Positions 43,643-56,405 are shown, numbered from the stretch's first letter. The stretch is DNA of 64,000 bases from Actinernus sp. WN-2022 (GCA_030867875.1 JAOWCC010000019.1:35445976-35509975); one strand, 5' to 3'. Notes: generated by a model from the sequence alone, not told the origin. Numbers and translations: made by a program.

Positions 43643-44233
43643 GAAACCAGCACTTGATTTAACGTACTTTTTATCATCATAATTATCACTCATTTCTAGA
43701 AACTTCTTTATTCACTAACCTCGTTTTCCAATTTGCGTAGGGCTTAGTTGCAATAACAAGGTATTAAGTGGCATAGTGTTTTGCATATTTCTTTCAAAAT
43801 AACCCCCGCAATTCGAGGTTGTCGCCTGAAGTCGGGTGAATTTGGCGGGAAGAGGCTAAGTTTCCCGCCGCCATGTTGAATTGTAACCAGGCAAACATGG
43901 AAAGCGAAGTCGAGTGCTGGGAAACAGTGTGCTTTTATTTGAATAGAGATTTCCGATTTTTTTTTTTGCGGTTTTCTCGATATATTAAAATACACACCGT
44001 ACTGCGTGCATCGGCAAAAGCCCGGACTAACTTATATAGTAATTAATTGCAGTCCTTATCTTAGCCATTGTAAACTGCCAACTCCTTAGTTTTTGGGATA
44101 ACAGCTTCTCTAACCTGAGAATCAGCCGACCCAAAGAGAGAAAGGAAAAGAGAAAAGGAAACCTGATATTCAGGTTAAAGTTTCTCCAGAGAAAGCAATG
44201 AAGTTACAAATCCTGTGCCTCGAAGCCGCAAGG

Positions 44234-44310
44234 GTAAACGCTACCCCGAGATTAAATCGCTAACCCGAGATTAATTCGCTAACCCGAGGTTAAACCGTTG
44301 TACCGCAGAT
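44234..44310 (+). repeat. Short tandem repeat, unit about 19 bp
   Basis: CGCTAACCCGAGATTAAAT and variants (ATTAATT, GGTTAAAC) repeat about four times. Confidence 0.8.
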
Positions 44311-45440
44311 TACAGACTCAGTTAACGCTGCCCTGGGCCCTGAAGAATTAAAAACAACCGAAGATGTGAAAACTGATACGGGGAAATCTAGGGACGTTTT
44401 CTTCATTTTCAGTCTTTAACATGTATGTGGTTCTTTTCCAGTACAAATTGCCTCCTACTAGATGGTGAAAAAAGAATCCGGAAACATGAGATAATGATGT
44501 AAAATTGCGGTGGATTTTGAATTTGTAGTTTTTCGGATATTTCGCTCGAGCACGAACTCTTGACGGCAGATATTCGACCGACCTATTCACTAACTTGCAC
44601 TGAAACCTGAAAAAACATATTTATAATTTCTAGTAGTAACTATGGTTTCTAATGAGCAGAAAGTCAGCTCAAAGTATTTGTTGATGATTCGATCTTATAG
44701 CTTAGGTTCTTCCACAGATTTTACAAGGATTTTACTGGGTACCGGATAAATCCCTATTCAGTGGATAAAATAAGTTAGTTTGGTTAATACTTATCCACTG
44801 GATAGCGATTTATCTGGCGGATAAACCCCGGTTTTGAATAGCCGGACATAATGCATGCAATATATTTTCTTCCAGAATCAGTAAATGAGAATCTTAGTTA
44901 TTTATAGTAAAGGGGAGTGGAGATATGTTTACTAAATACCGCAAACGTGATATTTACCTTGCTGAAAGCCTAGTTCTATTTTGAAGATTAATTATCCCAC
45001 ATCCTCCTAAGTAATCCAAACTGTGATAACAATGAACGGTGAACTCCTCAAGAACCTTTGTCTTATTACGGTGCCAATTTGTTCCTGACTATCTCTGCTT
45101 TTTTTTCGTTGTAATTAAATATATTGCTCTTTCAGAGCTCTTTTCTTCAAATTCGATGCACTGAGGAGACAAAGATAAAGTGCTTGTATTTTTGTTGGAT
45201 TGTGGTGCGAGGTTTCGCTCTGTTTTTCTACACTTCATGTGTAGTTTTTCTGATTGAATTCGCCAAATTGTCAAGGTTTCTCTATCATTATTCATTAAAT
45301 TTGAAGCACGTTCAAATTGATTCATATCTGATCAAATCTACTGACCTACAGAGCCGGCAAGAGATACTTCGAAAACTACGCGACAAATGTACGATGCATT
45401 AATAGGATTGTAACGTGGCTGATAACTCTATCAATTCCAA
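44311..45440. other. KSR intron, nothing recognised
   Basis: A possible acceptor near 45351 (GACCTACAG) is followed by a short open stretch, but it has no donor in the phase KSR needs. Confidence 0.35.
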
Positions 45441-45442
45441 AC

Positions 45443-45690
45443 CTGCCCTTGCCCCAAGGGCATTTGTGGGCATTTGACATTTTGGAATCAGAACTTTGCA
45501 AATGCCCCAGCGTGGGGCCAGCTAAGTTATGCAAATGCTCCACCATTGGGCTTTGGTACGGGCGCAAATCTCTCATAAAATTCGCTATTTTCACTCTCTT
45601 TGACCAATTCCCCACCCCACCAACTTTTCCTTGCTGGCAAATGCCCCAACCCGGGACAGAGGGGATGGAGAGGGGGGGGGGGGGGGGGGA
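45443..45690 (+). repeat. CAAATGCCCC-rich repeat ending in a poly-G tract
   Basis: GCAAATGCCCCAGCGTGGGG, GCAAATGCTCCACCATTGGG and GGCAAATGCCCCAACCCGGG are three versions of one phrase about 60-110 bp apart. CCCCAAGGGCATTTGTGGGC at the left is its inverse. A G homopolymer follows at about 45672-45689. Confidence 0.65.
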
Positions 45691-46560
45691 TAGATAGAGC
45701 CATAATGGTCTGACTAATTGCCAAACCGGCGGACAGGTACTGAGGAGCTTGTTCGGGTTAAGAACGGTTACAGGTGCAACTAGACCTTTTCTCTGTTGGT
45801 TTACTCAGGCATTTAAAAGCGTACTTGCCGCTACTAAAACGGATCTTAGTTCCAATTCAACATTTTGATTTTTAGTTTCTTTTGGATTGCTATCTGGTGA
45901 ACATTCCCGGCTTCACCGAGCCAGGACAGAAATCGAGTGTTGGACTTAAAAGGTGATACTTTAAGTACCACTAAAGGAAATAATCAAACATTAAAGATTC
46001 AACTAGAACTCAGTTGCACACTGTTTATCAAGACCCCTGTGTTTACGAAGCTCCAAACCTCCTAAATCGCGCATGACTACGATTTGCCTTGCAAAAAATG
46101 CAGTCGATTAGACTGAAATGATCTGAAACAGGATCCCATGTCTGAAACTAACTAATCTATCTATCGAAAAAAAGTGTTTTTTTAAATATAGAGCTCAAGC
46201 GTCTGATAATAACTGCTGATTTTTTACATCTCTGTTCTTTTCTTATGTCAAAATGTCTGCATTTTTGTGAATCCGATCTTCTTAGCTTAGATATTCAGCC
46301 ACTGGGCCGTATACTGACACAAGAGCATGTAATCGCAGCTTGGTTCCTGGCAACACATAGTAATTGTAAGCTGTTTAGTGAGACTTGAGGCTGTTTTGGC
46401 GCAATTTCTCGTCGTAAGTCTGATTTTCTGTGTCTGTCCAACTTGCATGATATGAGCCTGATAATGTTCTGCTGGCAAATGCTCTTTTGATGTTTTCCGA
46501 AACCTGATGTGCAATAAGTTGTTCTGGTGTCGTTACTAAGCAATTTGCATTTGAATTAAG
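45691..46560. other. KSR intron, nothing recognised
   Basis: No supported exon, RNA gene or repeat border. Confidence 0.35.
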
Positions 46561-46564
46561 TTAA

Positions 46565-47292
46565 AGGGATACCCGAGTGAAAAACACATTGGGGCTCAAA
46601 AGAATCTTCAACATGTTCTTTGTTCAGAAAATGTATTAAAATTTGATCAAACGTTTTTAGTATTAAGAACGAGCACCTCAAAGTTGGCCCCACGAAGACA
46701 TGGGCGCCGCCATCTTTGTTTGCATTTACGGAAGTGACGTCACTTCGTCCCACCAGCGTATCGCGGCTACTTGTCTTTGTATGATTTTCACACGCTCGGA
46801 ATTAAAGTGGATATATTTTCATCGAGATTGCAGAGGAATTCTTACAGAAACCGGAATTATGATGAAGACGACAGTATGAGAAAAGTTCAGAAGACTGGGA
46901 GGAGGAAGAAAAGCATTGGGAAGGCGAGAAATTATCAGACGAACAACAATGTCTCGTAACTGCCATTTAATAACAGCAAAACAACATGGCTTAAAAGACT
47001 CGAGTGACTTCTGAATAAGTATAAGAACTACAATGTATGTGAGGTACAGTTAAGGCGTTTATCATCCTAAAAACACCTAATAAGTGAGAGAGTGAGAACG
47101 CTGGTGGGACGAAGTGACGTCACTTCCGTAAATGCAAACAAAGATGGCGGCGCCCATGTCTTCGTGGGGCCAACTTTGAGGTGCTCGTTCTTAATACTAA
47201 ACAGCTTTGATCAAATTTTAATACATTTTCTGAACAAAGAACATGTTGAAGATTCTTTTGAGCCCCAATGTGTTTTTCACTCGGGTATCCCT
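46565..47292. mobile_element. Foldback MITE with 200-bp arms, TTAA target duplication
   Basis: The ends AGGGATACCCGAGTGAAAAA and TTTTTCACTCGGGTATCCCT continue as nearly perfect arms to about 46760 and 47098 (CGGAAGTGACGTCACTTCGT at the inner edge). TTAA lies on both sides (46561-46564 and 47293-47296). The 340-bp centre holds a short basic frame (MRKVQKTGRRKKSIGK) that I do not recognise. Confidence 0.9.
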
Positions 47293-47296
47293 TTAA

Positions 47297-48815
47297 GTAT
47301 CTCACGTCCACCCGGGCAGGCTTTTCATTGAAGCCTTTTTTCAAACTGACTTGATTTTCATCTCTTCAAGTTGTCCTCTGCACTTTATATCAGGGTCGAC
47401 TTCGTTCGGCTGTCTTATTTGCGTGTTAATTAATCTGTTAATAATTTGCCCTGCAAGTCGAGTGTTTGGTGAAAACGTGGCTCAAATCTACTATCTGCAT
47501 GTGTGTCGTTTAGGAACAACCCGATCATAAAAAGACTATACTAATATCCCCTCGCAGTTTGCGAACGAAATAAAAAACATTCACAATTGAAGTGATTACG
47601 CGGATATGGAGCTAACGATCCCTAGAGATGCGCATTAATCGTTCTGATTTTGGTGCCTGGAAGGTACGAAGAACTTGTTAATGTAAAAAGACCCGTCACT
47701 CGACCTGTTTCAGGAACCGCGGAGATACAGGTGTTGGCTGTACTTCCCTTCCCATACCCTGGGTGCCAGAGGTTCTACTGCCCTTTGGCTGTGTTTTTGG
47801 GATTAGGTTAGGGAGAAGTGTCTTAGGGTTGGGACCCTTACCACGACAGTCAATACAATTATCATTATTCTCTCTTGGTTGATTAACTGGTGGACTCGGT
47901 CTAAAGTTCGAACCGCATTGTTGAAATCAACAGTGTACAACATGGGCCAACACTGATTCCAACAATGTTAGACTGTTTAGGAGAATTAAACTGTGTCATT
48001 TAAAATCTTATGATATGTCGGCATGCTAGTGAGAGATGAAGTAATGAACTCTTGTGCAAACACCAAAACGAGGCTAGGCAGCCATGGCTGCCTCCGACCA
48101 TCCTTTCTAGCTGCTATGGGCATACAAACGTTCCAAAACTATTGATTTGAAAGTGATATTTAGACGGTGAGGTGTTTTCTTTATAGGATGAATTGTGGTA
48201 AGCGAAACTACGAATCGCCATAGTTAATTTTGCTTCGGTCTATACCGGAGCAAAGTAATACTGTAGTATCGTATTTTTCATCACAACGATTAGACTTGAA
48301 GGCGGTTCGAAGCTCTCCACTGAGAAACTTCAATATAGATATGAATATGTATATGTAAACACTGATAAACGCAATCCATGGTTTATGTTCACACCGTCAG
48401 AGCAATTCGTTATCTGTGATTCAGGTTTGTTTTTCCAGCGACAGGCGATCTTTAAGCATAGACAATGATGTCTGAAACGTGTGAAAATATTTGCTGAACT
48501 CTAAACGGGTCGTCCGAGCGACAAATAGGGGGTATATATATCACTTTTAAACCAGTTAACATGAAGGGTATCGATCGACACGCCCTACTCAACCTACAAC
48601 TTCTCGGTCATCGCTAGTATTATACCGTCACGTCCCAGTAGCTGCGTTATATACATTATATCTGCATGACTACGAAGACATAAGTTAGGTTGCAATCATG
48701 GGGATTTCGCAAGTAATTTGAAAAATCATCGAAACTCATTGGAGACAAAAACTAATAACGGCTTATTAAAATTATCAACTGGGCAAAGTTTTGAGCAATT
48801 ATTTATTTTGATACC
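47297..48815. other. KSR intron, nothing recognised
   Basis: No exon with the phase needed to bridge 42935 to 59710 was found, and no clear repeat border. Confidence 0.35.
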
Positions 48816-48890
48816 GACAAAGTTACGAGCTCCCGCCACCATACGAACGTCTGTAAATTTTCGAACTTTGCCAGCTCGTAACTTTGTAAG
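48816..48890. repeat. Short inverted repeat
   Basis: GACAAAGTTACGAGCTCCCG pairs with GCCAGCTCGTAACTTTGT about 35 bp away. Both overlapping open frames are repeat by-products. Confidence 0.6.
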
Positions 48891-49201
48891 GAAAAAATTA
48901 AGAAACCCCCTAAAATTTTGCAATCTTGCTTATTTTGGTGTGTTTTTTCAACCCATTATATTAGTTTTTACATTTGTCGAGTTTTTAAATACCTGCAAAA
49001 TCTCCATTGCACTTTAAACCGACTTTAGTTCAACTGGATTAGTTTTCATGTATCGGGTATATGCCGACCGGAGGAACAATATTGCCGGCTATCCGGTGCA
49101 GTAAACTCTCCCCCACGGCAATCTCAACTACTATCTATCGGCTTTCGAGTGCAGTAGGGACTGTTGAAAATAATTGGGCTATATATAACATCTTCTTGAT
49201 T

Positions 49202-49286
49202 AGCCTGATTTTCAGACGGTGCATGGAACGGCGCCGAGGTCCTCGAAGTGAGAGCGGAGGACCTCGTACTGTTTGAAAATCAGGGC
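49202..49286. repeat. 85-bp hairpin element
   Basis: AGCCTGATTTTCAGACGGTG at the left pairs with GTTTGAAAATCAGGGCT at the right. CGAGGTCCTC and GAGGACCTCG form the tip. Confidence 0.75.
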
Positions 49287-49497
49287 TACTTCTTGATCTG
49301 AAATGGGTGGAATTGAATGTACGAGAATCATGTACTGACGTTGAATAGTCATTACCAGGAGCCCATATGTCATTACACGTTATTTGTCGTTTCAATGATG
49401 ACATATTCGGAATCCCTGGGAGAAAAGAAAACGTCATATGAAGTTTATGATAACCCGATAAACGCTAACCAAAAGTGCGTCAGATTTAAACCATTAA

Positions 49498-49850
49498 GGA
49501 CCTTTAGCAACCAGGACGGCGACGGAAGTGACGACGGAACGTAGAAAAGTGTTTTCTCCCGAAATTCGGTGTTTACTATTTCCCTTGTTCGCCTTGAATT
49601 GTTTTTCACAACCAGATTTTCGAAAAATATAATGACTATAGTGCTCCTTTCACGCCGAACGAAAAATGATTTGATTTACTTTATTACGTTCGCGTTGTCT
49701 TTAAAACGTATAATTTGGGTTTTAACAGAGAACGGTGAAAATGTAGGCGACTGCGTGTATTTTCACGTGCAGTTATTGTATTTTGTAATTAAGGCTATTG
49801 TTTTATGCCGTCGTCCAAGACGTTGCCGTCGTGGTTGCTAAAGGTCCCTA
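49498..49850. mobile_element. MITE, about 350 bp
   Basis: GGACCTTTAGCAACCAGGAC with GGCGACGG pairs with CCGTCGTGGTTGCTAAAGGT and CC at the right. The interior contains GTGCTCCTTTCACGCCGAAC-type sequence and no gene. Confidence 0.85.
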
Positions 49851-49896
49851 TTATACGTCAGCCGCGACTCGTCAAAACACCAAATGGTGAATATTA

Positions 49897-50117
49897 GGGT
49901 GCGTTCGATTGACTGTATTCCGGAATAAGAATACATAGAATGATCACTACAAATCACTTATAACGGGATGTTTTAGCCACTGAAATACTAAATGTATCCT
50001 GAATATCATATGTCAGCAAGCATTTGTAGCTTACAATGCAAAATATGCCCGAACCAGTGATTTCCAGAGACTATTCCATCTATTCCTATTCCGGAATACG
50101 GTCAATCGAACGCACCC
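49897..50117. mobile_element. Harbinger-type MITE (family H), copy 3
   Basis: The ends GGGTGCGTTCGATTGACTGT and ACGGTCAATCGAACGCACCC are inverted. Left flank TTA, right flank TCA (one mismatch). It reads in the opposite internal orientation to copy 2. Confidence 0.9.
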
Positions 50118-50539
50118 TCAATAAGTGTTTCGTGACATGTCTCGCGAAAGATAGCCATAACAAACTGGGTAAATAGCGATGGCAACCTCGTTCCCAGGGT
50201 CTTTCTCTCTCTCCTCTCTCGAAAGTTGAGCGATGTGTTGCTACAATAATCTTGCACGATTGCTTAGAAGACCGCAGCCAAGTTCTTTTCATTGTAGATT
50301 ATATTATTCATAGGTTTTCAAACAAGACTTAATTATTCGAGAAATTTTGAGGACAATTTTAGATAAGTTAAGCTAATAAAATATCCGGTATAGTTAAATC
50401 AATTTATTTGGTTAGTACTTCAGCGACAAGCCTGGAAAATGATTGAGAAAAGACTTTGTGATGCGTGATGCGTGATGTGACATATGATACGATATATGAT
50501 TCGTGATTTGATTTTATCATTGTCGTCAGGCCCAGGGAA

Positions 50540-50642
50540 TTAAGGGAGGGTAAGGGATTGGGGAGAAAGAAAAGGGAGGGGGAGAGAGAGGGAGAGAGAG
50601 AGGGGGAGGGTAGGGGAGATTTGGGGGGGGGGGGGGGGGGTT
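50540..50642 (+). repeat. Purine (GA/G) tract with poly-G
   Basis: GGGAGGGGGAGAGAGAGGGA and similar sequence leads into a G run of about 16. The strand is almost free of pyrimidines for about 100 bp. Confidence 0.9.
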
Positions 50643-50879
50643 AGGGGAGCCTAATCTAATAACATGTTCGATTCGTAGTTTTAACTGATTAGTCTTTAGT
50701 ATGGTTTATTAGAGTCAAAAATTACTTATAGTATGTTAATGTAGTGCCTTAATAAAAAAAAATGCCGCCATTCACCTGTTTATAATTTATTTTTTCAATT
50801 TTACTGAGTAGATTTAAAGTGCGTGTTTCTGCCGAAGAACACTTTTCGTGTCTCAGTCAATCCTACTCTAGTTTCGTGA

Positions 50880-51350
50880 TTGTTAAGGAAGAGTTAAATA
50901 CCGAGAACCGAGGCTTTTAGCCAGGATGTATCTGGATAAAAGCTGAGGTTCGAGGTATTTAACTGACTTATTTCATACTTGACGAGGTTTTCGCAAAATT
51001 TTCATTGATGTAGCTCTTTTTAGGTAGATTTTGGGCAAGTACCAAGACGGAGAAAAGGTTCTAAATCATTATAGGGATATTTAGTTAGTTTAGCTGAAGC
51101 CAAGGTGAATGAATTCCTTGGAGAAAATAATAAGCTAGAAACAACAAAATATCGTTGAATTGTATTGAATTGCTCGTTATAAATGCAAGGATGTATGAGA
51201 AAAGTTCCCGGGGTGTATCTGGATACAACCCGGGAACTTTTCTCATACATCCCTTGCATTTATAATGTGTATGTATGGAAAATAAAGCGTCATGAAGAAC
51301 AAAGAAAACCGTGTCAAGTATGAAATAAAGGCACTTAAGCACTTCCGACC
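50880..51350. repeat. Nested inverted repeats, about 470 bp
   Basis: The outer pair is TATTTCATACTTGACGAGGT (50969) with the inverse CGTGTCAAGTATGAAATAAA (51312). The left inner palindrome is GTTAAATACCGAGAACCGAG with TCGAGGTATTTAAC. The right inner palindrome is TGCAAGGATGTATGAGAAAA with GTTCCCGGG and its inverse. GTGTATCTGGATA occurs in both inner loops. Confidence 0.8.
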
Positions 51351-51360
51351 CGGGCCGGAA

Positions 51361-52590
51361 CAACTATGAATTATTTTCATTGATTTTCATATAAACTATA
51401 AACGACCCTAGCACTCGTGTGGGATGGAAATATGCAAAAATTACTACAAACTGTGCGTAGAGATAGTCTTGATGAAAAATGTTGCATATCTTTCCAATCC
51501 AGCATTAATTAAGAGAGGGGGACGAACTTGGTTGAATCTTGCTAATGCTGTTGATAAAAGACGAACTTTTTCTATCAGTGTGGGGCACACCGTATAAGGC
51601 ATTCGATAGTTCGGCGCCGAATTAAATTAAAGTTGATCGGATAAACCTGATTAAAACTGACGAACATAAAAATATCACACACAAACATATCAGACACGAG
51701 TATGATAAAGCTTCCAGTGCAGCAAGACAAACGGACGAAAACTATTGCCTATTGAGAATCATCTCATTCTCTGGAAAACTCCAGGCTAGATTAAGTCCGA
51801 CAGTTGCTGTATTCACAGCACCGAAGATTTATTACTGAATTATTTTCTCAAGGAATCGTAAAGGCTTTAATGAGAACTCGAATAGAATTCGTCAACATAA
51901 AATGTGCGCCAAAATACTGTAATAAGACTAAAGAAATTTAATAAAATCAAGCACCCACGCTTCAAAGTCAAACAATTCGGCAAAGTCCCTTTGTGAAGTA
52001 CACTGATTGGCCGCGTGCCATTACCTATCGAGACTTCTGGTTATGCCGGACTTCTGGTTGTGGACTTCTGGTGATACGTATTAAATTATTTAGTATTCCA
52101 CTGTCTTAATACCTTTTCCAGGTGCAGGTTACCAAAAATGTTGAACTGTTTGTCTTTCCTCCTAACAGACTAAGTGCAGCACTCACTCTACTTGATTTTG
52201 CATTTTGATAACACAATATTTGTGGGGAGTATGTTATGTATTAGTATTGAAATGCTATAAGTTTAGTTTCTAATGTCAGTTTGAAAGGAGAAGGTAGATC
52301 TGGGGTAGATTGGCCTTATCCGTGCCTGCATCTAATAGCGTGTATTCCTTTTTGTAGGAGGCTGAAAAGATTTATTTAAAAACCTATTGTAGGCTACGGT
52401 ATAATCTATTTTAAGAACGCCGCTCAAACTACTTTCGTGGGTGAAAAACAATGGCATCCATGCTTCTTTTATAAACACAAAATTAGTTCTCTTATGACTG
52501 AACAGAGGCTTTCATGTTTTGGACCAATCAGAGGTATGGACTTCTGATATCACCTAAACCCCACACCGCGGCAAAACGTTACGCGCATGC
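51361..52590. other. KSR intron, nothing recognised
   Basis: AT-rich with no supported exon or repeat border. Confidence 0.35.
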
Positions 52591-52895
52591 GTATTTGCTA
52601 TTTCTTGTCGGCGCGGCCGCCCCCAGTTTCCCGCGAAAACTGAAATGAAACAACAGGCACATACCCGTGATTTTAAAATTTCTGCTTAAAAGTATCCATT
52701 TGTGAACTGTTTTGTCAAAAAATAAGAAAACTACTTAAAAGATAAGCCTAAGACTTTAACAGGTTGAAGTTTTCTTAATTTGTAATTCACTGTGAGTTTA
52801 CTAAGTTATAAAATTATTTACTAAAAAAGTTGAAACCCTCGGTAATTTGTATTTGATAGCAGAGCCTTCGTTCTTTTGGCCAGCGGAGCATACCG
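52590..52895 (-). repeat. Dispersed repeat, inverted partner of 33250-33560
   Basis: It reads on the minus strand as GGCCAAAAGAACGAAGGCT, ACTCACAGTGAATTACAAAT and CAACCTGTTAAAGTC, then CGGGAAACTGG, in the same order as the 33-kb copy. Confidence 0.65.
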
Positions 52896-53760
52896 TTTTG
52901 CCGCGGTGTGCCTAAACCCTCATCCGAAGAAATACTCTTTAGTTATACCAACCTCATTCCCTTCTTTCACATGTTCAATTTTTATACGCTTCTAGCAAAA
53001 CACTTTTTATACTGAACAAGTAAGACTGACTAGAAGACAGAATTCCTTTCTTCGACGACTTTATCATTTTTTACCGAAAGGAAAAAGATATTGAAACGGA
53101 TTATTTAGTATGCTCATGGCCATTTTTGAAAATACGCTGGGAACAAATAATAAGGAATTATTGGATGAGTTGAGCATGATAGCGCAAATTATCAAGACAG
53201 AAGTCTGTGTTATCACGCGAAAATCGAATTCAATAACTGTTTTATTTTAAATTTTTAAACTAAGTTTTAGTAAGCGAAGCTAAATGAAACGCCGCATAAA
53301 ATTGGTTTGTTTACGATTGGATTTCTGCATGATTCAAGATGTTTTCTTTCATATTCGAGCTAAAAATTGCATTGATTTTATGAATTTAGGAGAAAAGAGA
53401 CTAGAAACATAGCTGAGCGCTAAAATGGCTCAAAATAACGAAATAAGTACCCTGCTTACTAGCTTAAAATTGTCGTATTTGCTTACCACCGAGCGCTAAG
53501 TATTATATGTTAGCATGCAGACAATTCAATTACCTGCTAGCAGATAATGTTGTACGCATGCGCACTTAGTGCAATAGCGAGCTATGGAGAATTCGTTGCG
53601 TGTTCTCAGCCAATTAGAATCGAGATGTGAGTAAAATGTATAACAACAACAGATAAGACTCTTATACTTTATTGAATTATATATCGTTGTGCTGTGCTTT
53701 GGTTTTTCTTAAATTAAGAAAGCTATGCAGCCACATATTTTGGTTACATAAAGGTAAACG
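52896..53760. other. KSR intron, nothing recognised
   Basis: AT-rich. No exon or repeat border could be supported. Confidence 0.35.
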
Positions 53761-53893
53761 CAGCCTAGTTCCTAGTCCTTCTGGCTGGTATTTTGTCTGA
53801 GTGGGTTAATGGGATCCCTGTGGTTTGTACTGGCTTGTGACGTCACCAACTCATTACAAACCACAGGGATCCCATTGACCCACACTAGGCTGA
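53761..53893. repeat. Palindromic element, 133 bp
   Basis: CAGCCTAGTTCC and the inverse ACTAGGCTG bound an inner pair, GTGGGTTAATGGGATCCCTG with TGGTTTGTA and its inverse TACAAACCACAGGGATCCCA. Confidence 0.85.
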
Positions 53894-54129
53894 GGTAAAC
53901 GGTAAACCAACCTTATTTAACGTCGGTAACTCGTGACAGTCTGGTTAGAGTGATAAACTTGAGGCCGACCCGGGACCTACGATTTTACATCCTTAACCGA
54001 GAAGACGTGAAAGTCTAACGATTTGCAGCTCGTGAACGAAATTGTTTCACAAAGGCAGCACCTTCTACTCAGTTATTTTAAGAGCCTGGGTGTTGGTCCG
54101 GCCGGGGTTTGAACCGTCGACTAAAGAAA

Positions 54130-54640
54130 GTTATATCACAGATTTCTTCATGGAAATTTCGAAATTTAAGCCGTGAATTTCATCTCTTTATTAACAGCAG
54201 GCGGCAGATCATTTGCTTTTAGAGCCTCATCATTGTGGAATTCATTACCAGTTGATGTTAAAGATGTATCCTCTTTGAATATGTTCAAGTCCAAATACTT
54301 TTATAATATTTTATTGCAACAGAAGTTAATTGACCATTTTAAAGTTTAGCTTTTTGTAATTCACTTATCTTAATCTCTGTCTCTAGTCAATATATATGTA
54401 CTCGTTCAATTTCTAGATTATATTAGATCGATTTAGCTATATGTTATTAGTTAGTAATTGTGGTTCTGATTTCAATTGTATATAATGCACATCTTAGTTT
54501 TATCCGTAGTTTTTATCATATTTGCTACCTATATGTAAAGTTATATTTTATACTTAAATTAGTAGTTGAGGGCCACAAGTTTGTAAGCTTTGCTTTTGGG
54601 TGTTACCCTCTTTAAATAAAGAATATTATTATTATTATCC
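54130..54640 (+). pseudogene. LINE 3' fragment with (ATT)n tail
   Basis: The + frame GGRSFAFRASSLWNSLPVDV, then KDVSSLNMFKSKYFYNILLQ, then a stop, is the conserved end of CR1/L2-like reverse transcriptases (pattern RSF-x-FR-x-x-S-LWNSLP, then SLN-x-FKS). About 290 bp of AT-rich 3' UTR follows, ending TGTTACCCTCTTTAAATAAA and an ATT repeat, typical of such LINE tails. It is 5'-truncated. Confidence 0.75.
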
Positions 54641-54833
54641 AGTATTAGTGAAAATCAACAAGTGTTCTATTGCGAATGTTGCAATCTGATTGGCTAAGCT
54701 ACTCATTATCTATCCAGCGATAGATAGCGATTAACGGAACGACTGTTTTCAAAAATAAACAATGGCGACCAATGGGGGCCCTTTCCAGCTTTCAAATTAC
54801 GTGGCAAAAAATATCTGACTTCATTCATCTACA

Positions 54834-56405
54834 GGCCTTGTACGAGATCGGTATTGCTATTAGTAAAACCTGTTTGTAAATGCTACTTTCCACCTGCAAT
54901 CGATTGTCGATCTTTCTGAAACAGCGTTTTTGAAGATAGCTTGCTCTCCAGCATCCATGGCAACGCCTTTCCCATGGGGATTACGAGCTCATTCATTTGT
55001 TAACGAAGTATTATATCAGCACGTGACTGTTAGCTGCAAAGGGCCTATTCATAAGCTTCTTGTTTCATTTAAAGATCGAACAACTAGTTTCAGGAGACTA
55101 CTCGCTAACCACAAAATTATCACCGTTCTGATTGGATGAAATTAATTACGTGACGTGCAGTTGTCGTCCGCGGATGGAAACTACCAGGCGTTGTAATCCA
55201 ATACAAAATGTTGGCGCGTTCTCATTGGCCAACAAAAATTTGTCCGCAATTAAGCACTATCAGGCGTTATAGTTCACCATAAAATTCTCTCTGATTCTGA
55301 TTGGATGAAATTGATCACGTGACGTGATAATTGTCCCGCGGATGCAAACTGTTAGGCGTTATAGTTCAACACAAAATCTTCGCGCGCTCTCATTGGTTCG
55401 CCACTTGGCACTATTATACAAATAGACTGTATCCGTCGAGAAACTATCGGTTGATAGTTGCCCGCGGAAATTTGATGTTCTTAAAACAAATATAAGCCCG
55501 AGAACGCTAGTCTTAAGAACATCAAATTTCCAACGGAAACTATCAGTCGATAGGTCCGAGACAAACACTATTTGTCGTTATTGTTCATCACAAAATTGTC
55601 TTGCGGTCTCAGCGGGCACTATCGCGGACGACAACTATCACGTCACGTGATCGATTTTGGCCAATGAGCGCGCGCCAAAATTTTGTGGTGAACTACAACG
55701 GCTGATAGTTTCCCTGGAAATTTGATGTTCTTAAAACTAGCATATAAACCCTCGAATCTCGGGCTAATATTTATTTTAAGAATATTTAATTTCCGCGGGC
55801 AACTTAGATCTCTTATTGTGAGAGATTTTCACTCGGAAAGTAATGTCGTCTGTTCTTGTCTCTTTCAGTTGATGACTGTCAGACAACAAGTGGTCGTCGG
55901 TACTGTTCCAGGACGCATTCCGAGTGAGTGTTTCATTGTTTATTACCGACACATTTGTCGAGGACGGCGGCATAAAACGAGCTCTCCCTTGAATCAAACG
56001 TTATTGGGTGGCCCTCGGATCGGAAAGATTGTCTTAATTCATTTATTAGTTAAATCTTTTGTGAATATCAGTCTATTGGGTGGGAAATATAGCATGAAAT
56101 TTCTTCCTTGAGGTGGGAAAATTAAACACAAATTAAACACAAATCACGTGGTTGTAGTGTGACAAAAATATTACTTCATTTATTTAAAAGCACTTGTATA
56201 TGAGATCAGTAATGTTATTAGTAAAACCTGTTTGTAAATGCTATGTTCCACCTCCAGTCGAATGTCAATCTTTCTAAAGCAGGGTTTGGAAGTTTGTTGC
56301 CATCCAGTGAAGCCTTTTCCATGGGTCGTATCATCAGCGCAATTCATTCGTTATTGAAACGATATATCAGCACGTGACTGTTAGCTGCGAAAGGCCTATT
56401 GCAAT
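54834..56405 (+). repeat. Direct repeat of about 215 bp flanking a repeat cluster
   Basis: ATTAGTAAAACCTGTTTGTA through ATATCAGCACGTGACTGTTA occurs at about 54834-55052 and again at about 56190-56405, roughly 80% alike. Between them are at least three diverged units built around TCACGTGACGTG, CCGCGGATG and CGCGC(G/T)CTCATTGG (about 55142, 55312 and, inverted, 55625). The two copies could be a tandem duplication or the ends of a composite element. Confidence 0.7.

Noticed and set aside
45352..45388. Candidate missing KSR exon after the acceptor at 45351
   Set aside because: Its end phase (two bases) does not match the exon at 59710, and the donor is poor.
55722..56111. 129-codon + ORF
   Set aside because: It spans repeat boundaries in the 54.8-56.4 kb cluster and has no recognisable motif.
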